Assembly: GCA_039811225.1 (NCBI GenBank)
Contig: JBDHYG010000014.1
Span: 9,970 to 73,969, forward strand
DNA length: 64,000 nt
Reading direction: 5' to 3'
From: JAFDXJ01 sp039811225
GTDB lineage: Bacteria; Bacteroidota; Bacteroidia; Chitinophagales; Chitinophagaceae
In this document: positions 53,321 through 63,162 of the stretch, in pieces
Position numbering within the stretch: the first letter of the stretch is position 1
How the letters are laid out: the number at the start of each line of letters is the position of its first letter
The notes under the pieces: model-generated
Told to the model about the DNA's origin: nothing
The model's input: the letters and a program-made list of their open reading frames with translations, nothing else
The model's database searches: none
Made by a program: the position numbers and the translations under genes

Positions 53321-56300
53321 ATGATTGCAGAAACTTTTATACGAAGGCCGGTAACGGCAATTGTTATCTCCATAGTAATTGTATTGGTAGGTATTATTTC
53401 TTTGACCAATTTACCGGTTGCGCAATACCCGGATATTTCCCCACCGACTGTTTCCGTGAGTGCCAGTTTTATAGGCGCTGATGCGGAAACCGTTGAAGAG
53501 ACGACAACTACACCGCTGGAAACTCAAATCAATGGAAGCCCCGGCATGACTTATATTACGGGCAATAGTTCTGCCAGTGGCCAGGGTTCTGTAACAGCCA
53601 CATTTGAAGTGGGAACAAATATTGATATTGCTGCATTGGATGTTCAAAACCGTGTAAGTGTTGCAGTGCCCCGCTTACCGGATATCGTAAGAAGGCTGGG
53701 GGTTACAGTACGTAAACGGAATCCAACCAATATTGCAGTATTGGCATTTTATTCGCCCAATGGCACACATGATATTGCTTTCATTGACAACTATGTAAAT
53801 ATCTATATCCAGGATGCGTTGAAGCGTGTTAAGGGAGTGGGGGATATTACGGCTTTTGGAAATGATTTCAGTATGCGCATCTGGCTCGAGCCGGAAAAAC
53901 TTGCTGCATTAGGGCTTTCTCCGGCTGATGTGTCGGCGGCAATCAATGATCAGAATTTACAGGTTTCTGCGGGTACATTGGGCGGCACGCCACAACCATC
54001 TTCACAAGCATTTGAATACACTGTACTAACAAATAGCCGGCTCAATACAGTAGATCAATTCAAGAATATAATTATCAAAGCCAATCCAGGAACCGGACAG
54101 ATTGTTTACCTGAAAGATATTGCACGGGTGGAACTGGGCCAGTTTTCGTATGGCCATAATTCATTGGTCAATGGTAAGCCGGCTTCATTTATGCTGGTGT
54201 ATCAGACTCCTGAAGCGAATGCCCTGGAGACGTATGCCGGCGTGTTGAAAGCATTGGAAAGTATGAAGAAAACTTTCCCCAAAGATTTTGATTACCTGAT
54301 TCCTTCTGAAACGGTATCGGTTGTAAAGACTTCCATTAAAGAAGTGGTGGAAACTTTACTGGAAGCCCTGGCCCTTGTAGTTTTTGTTGTGTTTTTATTT
54401 TTGCAAAACTGGCGGGCCACGTTGATTCCTGTGCTGGCTATTCCTGTTTCGCTGATAGGTACGTTTATCTTTTTTGCACCCCTGGGCTTCACCATTAACA
54501 CGCTTACTTTATTTGCATTTGTGCTGGCCATTGGTATCGTTGTGGATGATGCGATCATTGTGGTAGAAGCCGTTCAACACAATATCGATCATTTTAATAT
54601 GTCGCCAAAAGAAGCGACGCGCAAGGCCATGAAGGAAATTTCTGCCCCGGTGATTGCAATTGCCCTTATTCTTGCCGCTGTTTTCATACCGGTAGGTTTT
54701 ATGCCGGGGATTGTTGGAAAATTATATCAGCAATTTGCAATTACGATTGCGGTATCCGTGATCATATCTGCATTTGTAGCGCTTTCGCTTACACCGGCTT
54801 TGTGTTCTATCATGCTGAAACATACGGATGAGCAGAAAAAACACAGGGACTGGTTAGCAAAATTCTTTGCTGCTTTTAACCGGGGTTTTGGTAAAATGAA
54901 TGCTAGTTATTCTAAAAGTGTAGGCTCCTGGATAAAAAAGGCGCCGTATGTATTAGTGATGTTGGCAGTCATGTTTGTTGGTTTGTTTTTTCTCTTTAAA
55001 GCAAAACCCACGGGTTTTATCCCAACAGAAGATGAAGGAAGAATGTATGTAACGTATGAATTACCCGAAGCGGCATCCACTACAAGAAGTTTGCAATTGG
55101 TAAGGGAATTATCGGATAGTTTATTAAAGATCCCGGAAATCAGTGTGGCCGGGGGTTTAGCGGGATTCAATATTATCAGCTTTTCCAATAAGCCCAATGT
55201 TGGAACCATTTTCGTTATGCTCAAGCCCTGGGATGAACGAAAAGGAGAAGCACATAATGCTCAAAGTGTAGTAGCGAAGATCATGAAAAGTACGGCCCAT
55301 ATTAAAGATGCGAAAATAATGGCCATATTGCCACCTGCTGTGCCGGGGCTTGGGCGTACATCCGGGTTCTCACTGGAATTGCAACAAACAACCAGTACGG
55401 ATGACCTGAATACCTTTGCCCAGGTAGCCCGTGATTTTATCGGGCAATTAAATCAACGGCCGGAGATAGGAGGGGCTTATACATTCTTTACTGCCAACAC
55501 ACCCAGTTATATGGTAAATGTGGATAGGGATAAAGCAAAACAATTGGGGGTAAAGCTTGCTGATATTTATGCCACAATTTCATCATACCTGGGCAGTAAC
55601 TATATCAATGATTTTACACTGTATGGCCGGAATTTCCGGGTAGTGAGCCAGGCTGATAGTGTATCCCGTTCTTCACTGGAAGAAATAGGTAAATATTATG
55701 TCCGTAATAGTGCAGGGAGCATGATTCCGTTAAGTTCATTGATAACTACCAAACTGATTGAAAGCCCTTCTACCATTTCACATTATAATATTTATCGCTC
55801 CATTAGTGTGAATGGCACACCGGCAGAAGGGTACAGCTCCGGCCAGGCGATTGAAGCTATTAAAGAAACAGCCGCTAAATTTTTACCGTCAGGCTACAGT
55901 TATGAATTTTCCGGAATGAGCCGGGAGGAAATCAGCGCAGGCAATAAAACATCTACCATCTTTGCCATTTCCCTGGTTTTTGTTTTCCTCTTCCTGGCCG
56001 CTTTGTATGAAAGTTGGTCAGTACCCTTTTCCGTTTTATTTGCAGTACCTATTGGCGCTTTGGGCTCGATACTGGTTTTGACTTTTATACCCAGTATTTC
56101 CAATAATATTTATGCACAGATCGGGTTGATTACATTGATAGGCCTGGCGGCGAAGAATGCTATATTAATCGTAGAATTTGCCAAAGAAAGGGTGGATAGC
56201 GGCATGGAATTAATAAAGGCTACCATTGCCGCGGTGCACTTACGGTTGCGCCCGATTTTAATGACCTCTTTTGCTTTTATCCTCGGTGTATTACCCCTGG

Positions 56301-56509
56301 CTTTTGCCACCGGCGCTGCCTCCGAATCACGTAGAACGATTGGCTGGACTGTATTTGGCGGTATGTTGGCGGCTACTTCGCTGGCTATTTTTGTAGTTCC
56401 CGTTTTGTATGTTTTGATCACCAGGGCGGCTTATGGCAAAAAGAAACTGGCCGCTTTACAGGCTAATTATAAGCCCGAGGAGCATAAAGAATTTGAAGAA
56501 GATGTATAA
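53321..56509 (+). CDS. RND efflux pump, HAE1/AcrB type
   Basis: 1062-residue proton-driven inner-membrane pump. Starts with the family helix FIRRPVTAIVISIVIVLVGI; TM4 holds the paired acids in AIGIVVDDAIIVVEAVQHNI, essential for proton coupling; signatures GFMPGIVGKLYQQFAITIAV and AKNAILIVEFAKERVDSG are present. The type expels hydrophobic drugs, dyes or bile-like compounds. Third gene of tolC-adaptor-pump; no TetR or two-component regulator is adjacent, so regulation lies elsewhere. Confidence 0.95.
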   Translation: MIAETFIRRPVTAIVISIVIVLVGIISLTNLPVAQYPDISPPTVSVSASFIGADAETVEETTTTPLETQINGSPGMTYITGNSSASGQGSVTATFEVGTNIDIAALDVQNRVSVAVPRLPDIVRRLGVTVRKRNPTNIAVLAFYSPNGTHDIAFIDNYVNIYIQDALKRVKGVGDITAFGNDFSMRIWLEPEKLAALGLSPADVSAAINDQNLQVSAGTLGGTPQPSSQAFEYTVLTNSRLNTVDQFKNIIIKANPGTGQIVYLKDIARVELGQFSYGHNSLVNGKPASFMLVYQTPEANALETYAGVLKALESMKKTFPKDFDYLIPSETVSVVKTSIKEVVETLLEALALVVFVVFLFLQNWRATLIPVLAIPVSLIGTFIFFAPLGFTINTLTLFAFVLAIGIVVDDAIIVVEAVQHNIDHFNMSPKEATRKAMKEISAPVIAIALILAAVFIPVGFMPGIVGKLYQQFAITIAVSVIISAFVALSLTPALCSIMLKHTDEQKKHRDWLAKFFAAFNRGFGKMNASYSKSVGSWIKKAPYVLVMLAVMFVGLFFLFKAKPTGFIPTEDEGRMYVTYELPEAASTTRSLQLVRELSDSLLKIPEISVAGGLAGFNIISFSNKPNVGTIFVMLKPWDERKGEAHNAQSVVAKIMKSTAHIKDAKIMAILPPAVPGLGRTSGFSLELQQTTSTDDLNTFAQVARDFIGQLNQRPEIGGAYTFFTANTPSYMVNVDRDKAKQLGVKLADIYATISSYLGSNYINDFTLYGRNFRVVSQADSVSRSSLEEIGKYYVRNSAGSMIPLSSLITTKLIESPSTISHYNIYRSISVNGTPAEGYSSGQAIEAIKETAAKFLPSGYSYEFSGMSREEISAGNKTSTIFAISLVFVFLFLAALYESWSVPFSVLFAVPIGALGSILVLTFIPSISNNIYAQIGLITLIGLAAKNAILIVEFAKERVDSGMELIKATIAAVHLRLRPILMTSFAFILGVLPLAFATGAASESRRTIGWTVFGGMLAATSLAIFVVPVLYVLITRAAYGKKKLAALQANYKPEEHKEFEEDV

Positions 56510-56532
56510 GGTAAAATGGTGTCGCTATCCGG

Positions 56533-56553
56533 ATGAATGCGTAATTCATTTTT
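56533..56553 (+). terminator. Possible terminator after the efflux operon
   Basis: 6-bp stem ATGAAT / ATTCAT (56533-56538 and 56544-56549) with a 5-base loop and a following T run, about 25 bases after the pump stop. Weak. Confidence 0.4.
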
Positions 56554-56604
56554 GGAAAAATTTATTAGCATGAATTTTTAACTCGTAATTACCTGCAAAA
56601 AATA

Positions 56605-57681
56605 TTACAGTACATCATAATAATATTTCTTCTCATTCATATAGGACCCTCCAAAAATACCCAGGCCATTTTGTATATTTCCAACAGGCGTTGTTAATTG
56701 ATTTACCGGCATTGTGCCAAAGTCAATTTTATATTTTTCGTATTGCAGGAGATAATCATAAAATGCTTTATCCACTGATTTTATGCGTATTTCCACGATA
56801 CCTTTTTCATCGGGATTGGTGGCTTTGAAAAATGTCCTGTCAATAAAAAATGATGTGGCATAAGTTTGCCCATTGAATAATGAATCAGTCAGAAAAATTC
56901 TATTAAAACTGCTATCCAGGCTGTGTAATTGGCTATTCGCTGTTAGTGGATCGGAGGTAAATGTATTGAGCCGGAGAAATTTATTCGTCGGTAATGTATC
57001 TTTATTCAGCTTCACATTTTCACCTTCATCTATCAGGTGCTCATATAATTGCTTTCCTTCCGGCGTATCATAATCGTATAAGACTCCTTGCCAATAGAAA
57101 TACCGGAATAAATGAATCAGCTCTTTTACGGCCTCAAAGATGTAATAGTTTTTTTCACCGGCATTATCTTTTACATTAAAACTAAATTCCAACACCGGCT
57201 TGCCATGAAAATCTTCTTCTTCCGATTCTATATTGGCAATGGAAAAAACAGCAGGAATATAGGTTGAGGCAGAAACGGTAGGTAAACTCGGGTGACCTAC
57301 CTGGAGTGAATATGTAACAGCTGCTTTGAACAATCCCGGGTGCGTGTATATACCGGCTGGAATACCACTAAAATTGGGTGAAGTGTTATAAGTTAATTGC
57401 CGTACCTGCCCGTTTTGATCAGTGATAGAAACAGCCGCATTATTTACCTGCTGAAAATCTATGACAGTCCCGCTTCCGGCTACTATGCTTTGTGATACCG
57501 GAATATGCGATGTATCATTGGCAGTAATTTCTGCTAATACCACCAGTTGATTTTCTACATTGGGGTGATAGTCAAAATTCTTTTTACAGGAGCTACCGGC
57601 AAACAAGATCAGCAAGATGATGTAGGAATAGACTGTTTTTGGGTAAAATTTATTTTTATCTAAAAAAGTAGCGCATTGCAT
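56605..57681 (-). CDS. DUF4249 lipoprotein
   Basis: 358 residues with an N-terminal signal and lipobox-like Cys (ILFAGSSCKKNFDY). The beta-rich body has LVVLAEITANDTSHIPVSQS, PAVFSIANIESEEED and the terminal GNIQNGLGIFGGSYM characteristic of DUF4249. Function unknown; such genes commonly lie beside TonB-dependent receptors in Bacteroidota and may form a surface lid or ligand binder. It begins 4 bases after the receptor stop (ATG 57681); an ATG at 57726 would overlap the receptor gene. Confidence 0.85.
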   Translation of the reverse strand: MQCATFLDKNKFYPKTVYSYIILLILFAGSSCKKNFDYHPNVENQLVVLAEITANDTSHIPVSQSIVAGSGTVIDFQQVNNAAVSITDQNGQVRQLTYNTSPNFSGIPAGIYTHPGLFKAAVTYSLQVGHPSLPTVSASTYIPAVFSIANIESEEEDFHGKPVLEFSFNVKDNAGEKNYYIFEAVKELIHLFRYFYWQGVLYDYDTPEGKQLYEHLIDEGENVKLNKDTLPTNKFLRLNTFTSDPLTANSQLHSLDSSFNRIFLTDSLFNGQTYATSFFIDRTFFKATNPDEKGIVEIRIKSVDKAFYDYLLQYEKYKIDFGTMPVNQLTTPVGNIQNGLGIFGGSYMNEKKYYYDVL

Positions 57682-57685
57682 GGCC

Positions 57686-60301
57686 TTAAAATTTAAAAGT
57701 AATGGAGAGGTAGGGGGTGATATCAAAGGTTTTTAAATTATTTTCAATTAAAGTGCTTACTCCACCAATTGTTCCTTTGAGGTCATAAATATATTGATCG
57801 GCAGCGCCGTAAATATTATAAACACCCGCTGAAAAAATCCACTGTTTTTTTCCTTGTCCACTGAGTTGATATTTTACATTGGCATCCAACCGGTGATAAG
57901 GCGCTGAACGGTATTGGTCGTTTTCTGAGCCATGATAAATAAAACGGTAATCTTTCAGTAAATCAGTTGGGTTACTGATTTGTTGTACCATATCAAAATC
58001 CGGGTAAATATATTCAGGCAGGGAAAAAACATCGCCCGTAGAAAATGTCCATAAGGCCGTAGCATTTAGCCGTTTGTTGATTTGGTAATCGACACCAAGA
58101 CTTATGCTATGGCGGCGGTCAAACTTGAAAGGGAACTTTTCATCATTATTAATTCCTTCAAATTGCCGCCAGCTCCAGGCTAGTGTATAAGCGCCCATGA
58201 AATGCAGCTTGCCACTGTTTTTCCGGATAAGCAATTCCAAACCATAGGCCCAGCCTTTACCGGTAATAATATTTTGTGCCCAGTTTTCATTATTGATAAA
58301 GTACGTTTTTCCTTCGGCATAGTTGGTTACATTTTTCAGCTCTTTATAATAACCTTCAAGCGAAAACCTGATACCATTGGTGGAATGATAGGTATAACCC
58401 AGGTTGAAGGAATGGCTTTGTTCCGGGAGAAGTTTATCTGTACTGGGCACCCATATATCTGCATTCATTCCGAGATAGGGATTGGTTACCAGGTGCAGGT
58501 ACTGGGTCATCCGGTTATAGGAAAAATATATTTGTTGAAATTTATTGATCCGGTAGGCTGCAAAAAAACGGGGTTGAAAAGAATTGAAATGATAGGTCTC
58601 ATACTGGTAAGCAGAAAAATGTAAACCTGGACGTATGAAAAAATCAGGTCCTGCTTTTATTTCAACTTCACCATATGCGGAAATTTCATTGAAAGATAAA
58701 GGGGCAAATGCGGTATAACTGCTTTCATCATCGTCAATTTCACCGCTTATTTTTGTCTCAAAGGGTTTGATGATGGTATGGGCGAACTTCGCTCCGGCAT
58801 TTATTTTCCATGCGTTATTTACATAAATTTCTGCCTGTGATTTTGCCGTATAGAGTTCATTGGATGCGAATGTTCCCACCGAACCGGATTCAATTTCCAC
58901 TTCACCTCCTTCACCACCTTCGCCTTCGTCCTCTTCTTCCAGTAAAGAATATTTAAAGGCGCCTAAATTATGATAACGGCTCATGTTGATGGAGGTATTG
59001 ATAAATGAACGGCTCCCGATTACCCGGTTCCATATTAATGAACCAACCAGGTTACCCCATTTATGCAGGTTATCAATATTTTCACCTACCTGGTTTACAT
59101 TATCGTGGCCTGTATAAAAGTTGAGCATCAGTTTATCATTCTTTGCAATTAGTTGCGTGGCTTTAAAATGAATATCATAAAAATCGGGTTTGATACTTTT
59201 TTTGTAAAGCTGGAAAGGCCAGCTATGCCGGAAGGAAGCCATGATAGCTGTTTTGTTTTTTGCAAGCGGCCCTTCGATGGTAAAAGATCCCGCCATGGTT
59301 CCCACATTTGCTTCACCCTGCCATTGTTCCATATTACCGTCTTTTGTATAGATGTCAATGACAGAGGATGTGGCGCCACCATATTTGGAGGGGAAATCAC
59401 TTTTATACAATTGCATTGTTTTCATGGATGATTCATTCACAATGGATAAAGCACCTAACATATGAGCAGGGTTATACACCGGGATACCATCCAATAGAAA
59501 AAGATTTTCCCCTGGTCCGCCACCACGGACAAACATGCCATTGAAAGCGACCGGTATATTTTTTACACCAGGCAATAAATAAGCGGTACGGATTGGATCA
59601 TTCTCACCAAGGAGATAATTATATGGCTGGTATTGATCAGCATTGATTTTCTCCGCCCCATTTTTTTTCAATGCCTCTACATCAACGACAACGATTTCGG
59701 GCATTTCCATTTTTTCCAGGTTTTCACTTAATTCAATATCTGTTCTGGTATTGCTGCTTACAACAATATCCAACGAACCGGTGTTATAACCAACATAAGA
59801 AATTTCCAGGTGGTGTTTTCCGGCGGGTAAGGATAAATTGTAATAGCCATACGGATTAGTGGCTGCCCCTTTTCCGGTAGATGTTTCATACACGGAAGCA
59901 CCGATCATGGGTTCTTTATTATTTTGTGCTTTCACAAAACCAAAAACAGTATAAGTCGTTACCGTTTCTTCCGTATGAAATACTGACGCTGATTTTACGA
60001 GTATCAGTTTATTATTTTTTTCCAATAAAGCCACATGCTGGCCTTGCAATACTTTTTTTAGTACAGCACCGATCGTTGTTTCCGAACCATCCAATGTAAC
60101 GGTACGGTCTGCATCAAGCGTGGTGGAAGAATATTCAATGATGATCCCGCTCCGTTTATTTATATCATCCAGGAACTGGTGTACGTAGCCTTTGTGTAGT
60201 TGCGGCTGAAATGAACGGGAGAGCAGCCCTTTTCTTTGGGCATATATAAAAGATGAGGTGCAGCATACGAAAAGCAGGAGGAGTATAATTTTTTTTCTCA
60301 T
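57686..60301 (-). CDS. TonB-dependent receptor with STN and carboxypeptidase-like domains
   Basis: About 871 residues. Signal peptide, then an STN domain (about 35-100, YVHQFLDDINKRSGIIIEYS) that contacts the FecR anti-sigma factor, a carboxypeptidase-D regulatory-like domain (about 115-195, GFVKAQNNKEPMIGASVYET), plug (about 205-320, FVRGGGPGENLFLLDGIPVY) and a 22-strand barrel ending in Phe (LSITFKF). A Glu/Gly-rich segment at about 452-472 lies in a predicted loop. An energised outer-membrane transporter that also signals; ligand unknown. Start at ATG 60301. Confidence 0.93.
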   Translation of the reverse strand: MRKKIILLLLFVCCTSSFIYAQRKGLLSRSFQPQLHKGYVHQFLDDINKRSGIIIEYSSTTLDADRTVTLDGSETTIGAVLKKVLQGQHVALLEKNNKLILVKSASVFHTEETVTTYTVFGFVKAQNNKEPMIGASVYETSTGKGAATNPYGYYNLSLPAGKHHLEISYVGYNTGSLDIVVSSNTRTDIELSENLEKMEMPEIVVVDVEALKKNGAEKINADQYQPYNYLLGENDPIRTAYLLPGVKNIPVAFNGMFVRGGGPGENLFLLDGIPVYNPAHMLGALSIVNESSMKTMQLYKSDFPSKYGGATSSVIDIYTKDGNMEQWQGEANVGTMAGSFTIEGPLAKNKTAIMASFRHSWPFQLYKKSIKPDFYDIHFKATQLIAKNDKLMLNFYTGHDNVNQVGENIDNLHKWGNLVGSLIWNRVIGSRSFINTSINMSRYHNLGAFKYSLLEEEDEGEGGEGGEVEIESGSVGTFASNELYTAKSQAEIYVNNAWKINAGAKFAHTIIKPFETKISGEIDDDESSYTAFAPLSFNEISAYGEVEIKAGPDFFIRPGLHFSAYQYETYHFNSFQPRFFAAYRINKFQQIYFSYNRMTQYLHLVTNPYLGMNADIWVPSTDKLLPEQSHSFNLGYTYHSTNGIRFSLEGYYKELKNVTNYAEGKTYFINNENWAQNIITGKGWAYGLELLIRKNSGKLHFMGAYTLAWSWRQFEGINNDEKFPFKFDRRHSISLGVDYQINKRLNATALWTFSTGDVFSLPEYIYPDFDMVQQISNPTDLLKDYRFIYHGSENDQYRSAPYHRLDANVKYQLSGQGKKQWIFSAGVYNIYGAADQYIYDLKGTIGGVSTLIENNLKTFDITPYLSITFKF

Positions 60302-60417
60302 AAATGGTCTCAGTTCTTTAATAGAATGGTCGGAACAATCAAAACATAGCATATTCCTGGCATTCGAATTACTTGTTTGAAAGAATGGATTTACAAATTC
60401 AGATACTTATTGTATCC

Positions 60418-61407
60418 TTATTGGCTTATAACAAATATACTGTTTTCCCGGTGTATTTTCAAGCCGGTCATCAATTGGATTTCGTCCATGACCTGCTCAA
60501 TAGGTTCATTCCTGAATTCCGCTTTAATAGTGATCGAACCTGCTTGCCTGGCCACTTCTGGGGCGAGCTGGATGGGAATATTGTACATATTGCTGATATC
60601 AGTTACCACTTGTTGCAGCGACTCATTTTGAAAAATAAGATGGCCATTTTCCCAGGCTTTAAAATTCTGATTTAGGACCGTATCGCGGGTGAAATGGTCA
60701 TGAATGAGATCAGCTTTCTGGCCTTTAATCAATATGACCTGGCGTGATTCATCTTTGCGCTCAGCGAAACGCACTTTCCCGATGCTCACTACTACCTGGT
60801 CCAGGGAATCAATATTACGAACCAGGAAGGCCGTACCCAGCACTTCAACGACTGCATCGTTGGTATATACTTTAAATGGTTTTTTTGAATCATGTTGCAC
60901 TTCGAAAAAAGCTTCCCCTTCCAGTTCTGTTTTGCGTTCTTTTTTGCCATAGTTTTCCGGGTATCGAATGGTGCTTCCTTTTCGCAATGTGATAATTGAT
61001 CCATCCGGTAAGGAAACGCGTTTATTGTTTTCCTGGGCTACAATGCTTTTCCAGTTTGTTTCATTCATTGACTGATACACATATACAACGGTCACTACCA
61101 CAAACAGCAGGATAGCCGCAGCGGCCAGCATATATTTCAGGGTAAAGTTTTTCCGGGGCCGCATGGGTATTATTTCTGCGGCCGGTTGAATTTTTTCCTG
61201 CAATTTTTCCCAGGCTGCTTTTGTATTAAAATGATGTTGTATGGCTATATGGGTGCTTTCATCCCAGATCTTCCGGTAGGCATCATATTCCTGGCGGTTT
61301 GCTGCACTTTCATCGAGCCAGGCATTTAAGGTCACCTGTTCTTCCGGGGTAGCTTCCTTGTTCAGGTGCCGGGTGATAATTTGCATTATGTTTTCATTCA
61401 TCTCCAT
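60418..61407 (-). CDS. FecR-family anti-sigma factor
   Basis: About 329 residues. Cytoplasmic N-terminal helix region (LNKEATPEEQVTLNAWLDES) for sigma binding, one transmembrane helix (about 95-116, YMLAAAAILLFVVVTVVYVY), periplasmic FecR beta domain (VSLPDGSIITLRKGSTIRYP, GEAFFEVQHDSKKPFKVYTN) and a C-terminal DUF4974 (STN-like) domain (QQVVTDISNMYNIPIQLAPE). It holds the neighbouring sigma factor until the receptor's STN domain signals. Start between 61407 and 61401 cannot be separated. Confidence 0.92.
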   Translation of the reverse strand: MEMNENIMQIITRHLNKEATPEEQVTLNAWLDESAANRQEYDAYRKIWDESTHIAIQHHFNTKAAWEKLQEKIQPAAEIIPMRPRKNFTLKYMLAAAAILLFVVVTVVYVYQSMNETNWKSIVAQENNKRVSLPDGSIITLRKGSTIRYPENYGKKERKTELEGEAFFEVQHDSKKPFKVYTNDAVVEVLGTAFLVRNIDSLDQVVVSIGKVRFAERKDESRQVILIKGQKADLIHDHFTRDTVLNQNFKAWENGHLIFQNESLQQVVTDISNMYNIPIQLAPEVARQAGSITIKAEFRNEPIEQVMDEIQLMTGLKIHRENSIFVISQ

Positions 61408-61457
61408 ATATCCTTCTTTAAATAATAACTTCAAAATTTCATTTTCCCCTACGTTTT

Positions 61458-62015
61458 TTATAAGAATAAACTAATAATTAGCAGAATGGCTATAAATACA
61501 TGTTGACTTTTCAAATAAGCCCGTAAAATTTTTAAGGCTTTACCAATCTGGTTTTCCACCGTCTTCACGGAAATTTCCAGGGTATCTGCAATTTCCTTAT
61601 ATGATAATTTACTGATCCTACTCAGCTCAAAGACTTCCCGGCATTTTTGCGGCAATTGGTTCATGGCAGCGGCCAATTGTGCGGTATAATCTTTTTCCGG
61701 TTGCCCTTCCATGGGTGCAGCTGCATCCGTATCCGCTATATTATATTCTTTTAATTCCACCATCGCTGCTTTTTTTTCTTTTTGTAATGCAGTGAGACAA
61801 TTATTGCGTACCGATGTAAAAAGATAAAACCGTATTGCTTCTGCCTGTATCAATTCCTGCTTTTTTTCCCATATCCGTATAAACACTTCCTGTACGACAT
61901 CTTCGCTGGAGGACTCATCTTTTAAAAAGGAATATGCATAATTGCATAATGCATTATAATGTTGCTCAAAGACCTTTTGAAATGACTGATATGGTGCTGT
62001 ATCTACATTATGCAT
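61458..62015 (-). CDS. ECF RNA polymerase sigma factor (Bacteroidota FecI-like)
   Basis: 185 residues. Region 2 (FEQHYNALCNYAYSFLKDES, EDVVQEVFIRIWEKKQEL) and region 4 (LPQKCREVFELSRISKLSYK, EIADTLEISVKTVENQIGKA), with a hydrophobic tail of about 12 residues (FIAILLIISLFL) at the C-terminus. It should drive this locus after release by the FecR protein 51 bases downstream. Confidence 0.93.
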   Translation of the reverse strand: MHNVDTAPYQSFQKVFEQHYNALCNYAYSFLKDESSSEDVVQEVFIRIWEKKQELIQAEAIRFYLFTSVRNNCLTALQKEKKAAMVELKEYNIADTDAAAPMEGQPEKDYTAQLAAAMNQLPQKCREVFELSRISKLSYKEIADTLEISVKTVENQIGKALKILRAYLKSQHVFIAILLIISLFL

Positions 62016-62066
62016 ACCGGTAAATCCGGGTGAAGGCTTTTTATAATTTTGTTTTTTCTGCTGTTA

Positions 62067-62074
62067 CAAAATTA
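62067..62074 (-). promoter_or_regulatory. -7 promoter element of the ECF sigma operon
   Basis: Exact TAnnTTTG match (TAATTTTG on the minus strand), leaving a leader of about 45 bases before the sigma ATG. Confidence 0.45.
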
Positions 62075-62162
62075 ATAAAATCAATATATAAACCATTTGT
62101 CATTTCCTTTCTTCTTTTCTTTTTTAGTGAATAAAATATTTTTTAAGCATGACTAAATTTAT

Positions 62163-63059
62163 TTATTGTTTGTATGAAAAATAGACCAACGTTGGTTGTG
62201 CCTGTTTCCCTTCATTGGCAATCAATAAGTCTCCATTTTTAAAAAAGGTAATCCCCTCGGGCTGAGTAAATATTTTGCTGTCAAGGGAAATAAACTGTTC
62301 CGGTTTCCCTTGCTTATCAAAAATACACAGCAGATGGTCCTGCGCCGACAGGAGATACAATTGCCCCGTTACCGGATGAAGGGCGATGGCGGATGGCCGG
62401 AATTTTATTGCCGGCTCGCTTGTATCCGGGGAATTTGTTGAGGCAACCCATTTCTGTAAGGCAGATACATCAAAAATCCATACCGGTTGTGAAGCTAATT
62501 CTTTGCTTCCCGGGTCATAGCCATGAATAAAGCGTCTGTCTTTGTAAATACTATCCTTCCCGGGCTTGCTTTTACTGGCTATTAGTAACCTGTTATGGAC
62601 GATATCAGCACAAAGGCCTTCATTATCTTTTGCAGCGATGCCGGTCGCATGCATGACAATATTGAATTGTGCTGATTGGTAATGCTGAATTTCAAAGAGT
62701 ATTCCATCACTGCGCAGTACGAACAAAGAATTTCCCATTTGAGCTATACCTTCATAGTCCCCCTTTGTATGAAAGGGTATTTCACGGATCAGTTTGGCTT
62801 GCTTCGTATCGTAAATAAATACAATGCCCTGTTCATCCTGTACACAGGCAATGCTTGAATCTGAAAGCATGGTAATCCCGGAGATCTCATGAAGCACCTT
62901 GGGCAATACCATTATTTTGCCCGGTGTTGAAAAATGATATGCTTTATTTCTATTATCCCTACCCATGGATCGGTTTTCTTTTCCGGGTATCGTATCACAA
63001 CTGCTCCACAGTAAAAGCATAGAAATAAGTACAATCATTTTTAAAAAATTCTTTTGCAT
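62163..63059 (-). CDS. SdiA-regulated-domain-like lipoprotein
   Basis: 298 residues with N-terminal signal and lipobox-like Cys (LLLWSSCDTIPGKE). The beta-propeller-like pattern VLHEISGITMLSDSSIACVQ, GDYEGIAQMGNSLFVLRSDG, DNEGLCADIVHNRLLIASKS and FTQPEGITFFKNGDLLIANE matches the SdiA-regulated family (periplasmic propellers). Substrate unknown. The DUF2490 gene lies upstream on the same strand with a 103-base gap. Confidence 0.82.
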   Translation of the reverse strand: MQKNFLKMIVLISMLLLWSSCDTIPGKENRSMGRDNRNKAYHFSTPGKIMVLPKVLHEISGITMLSDSSIACVQDEQGIVFIYDTKQAKLIREIPFHTKGDYEGIAQMGNSLFVLRSDGILFEIQHYQSAQFNIVMHATGIAAKDNEGLCADIVHNRLLIASKSKPGKDSIYKDRRFIHGYDPGSKELASQPVWIFDVSALQKWVASTNSPDTSEPAIKFRPSAIALHPVTGQLYLLSAQDHLLCIFDKQGKPEQFISLDSKIFTQPEGITFFKNGDLLIANEGKQAQPTLVYFSYKQ

Positions 63060-63162
63060 GAAAGCTGTTTATAAAATGCGGATTTATATTGAACTGTTTG
63101 AAAAAGGAATTGGGAAGCTTTTTACACCGGGAACAACCAGCTTCCCTTTTCCTGCCGCTTTG

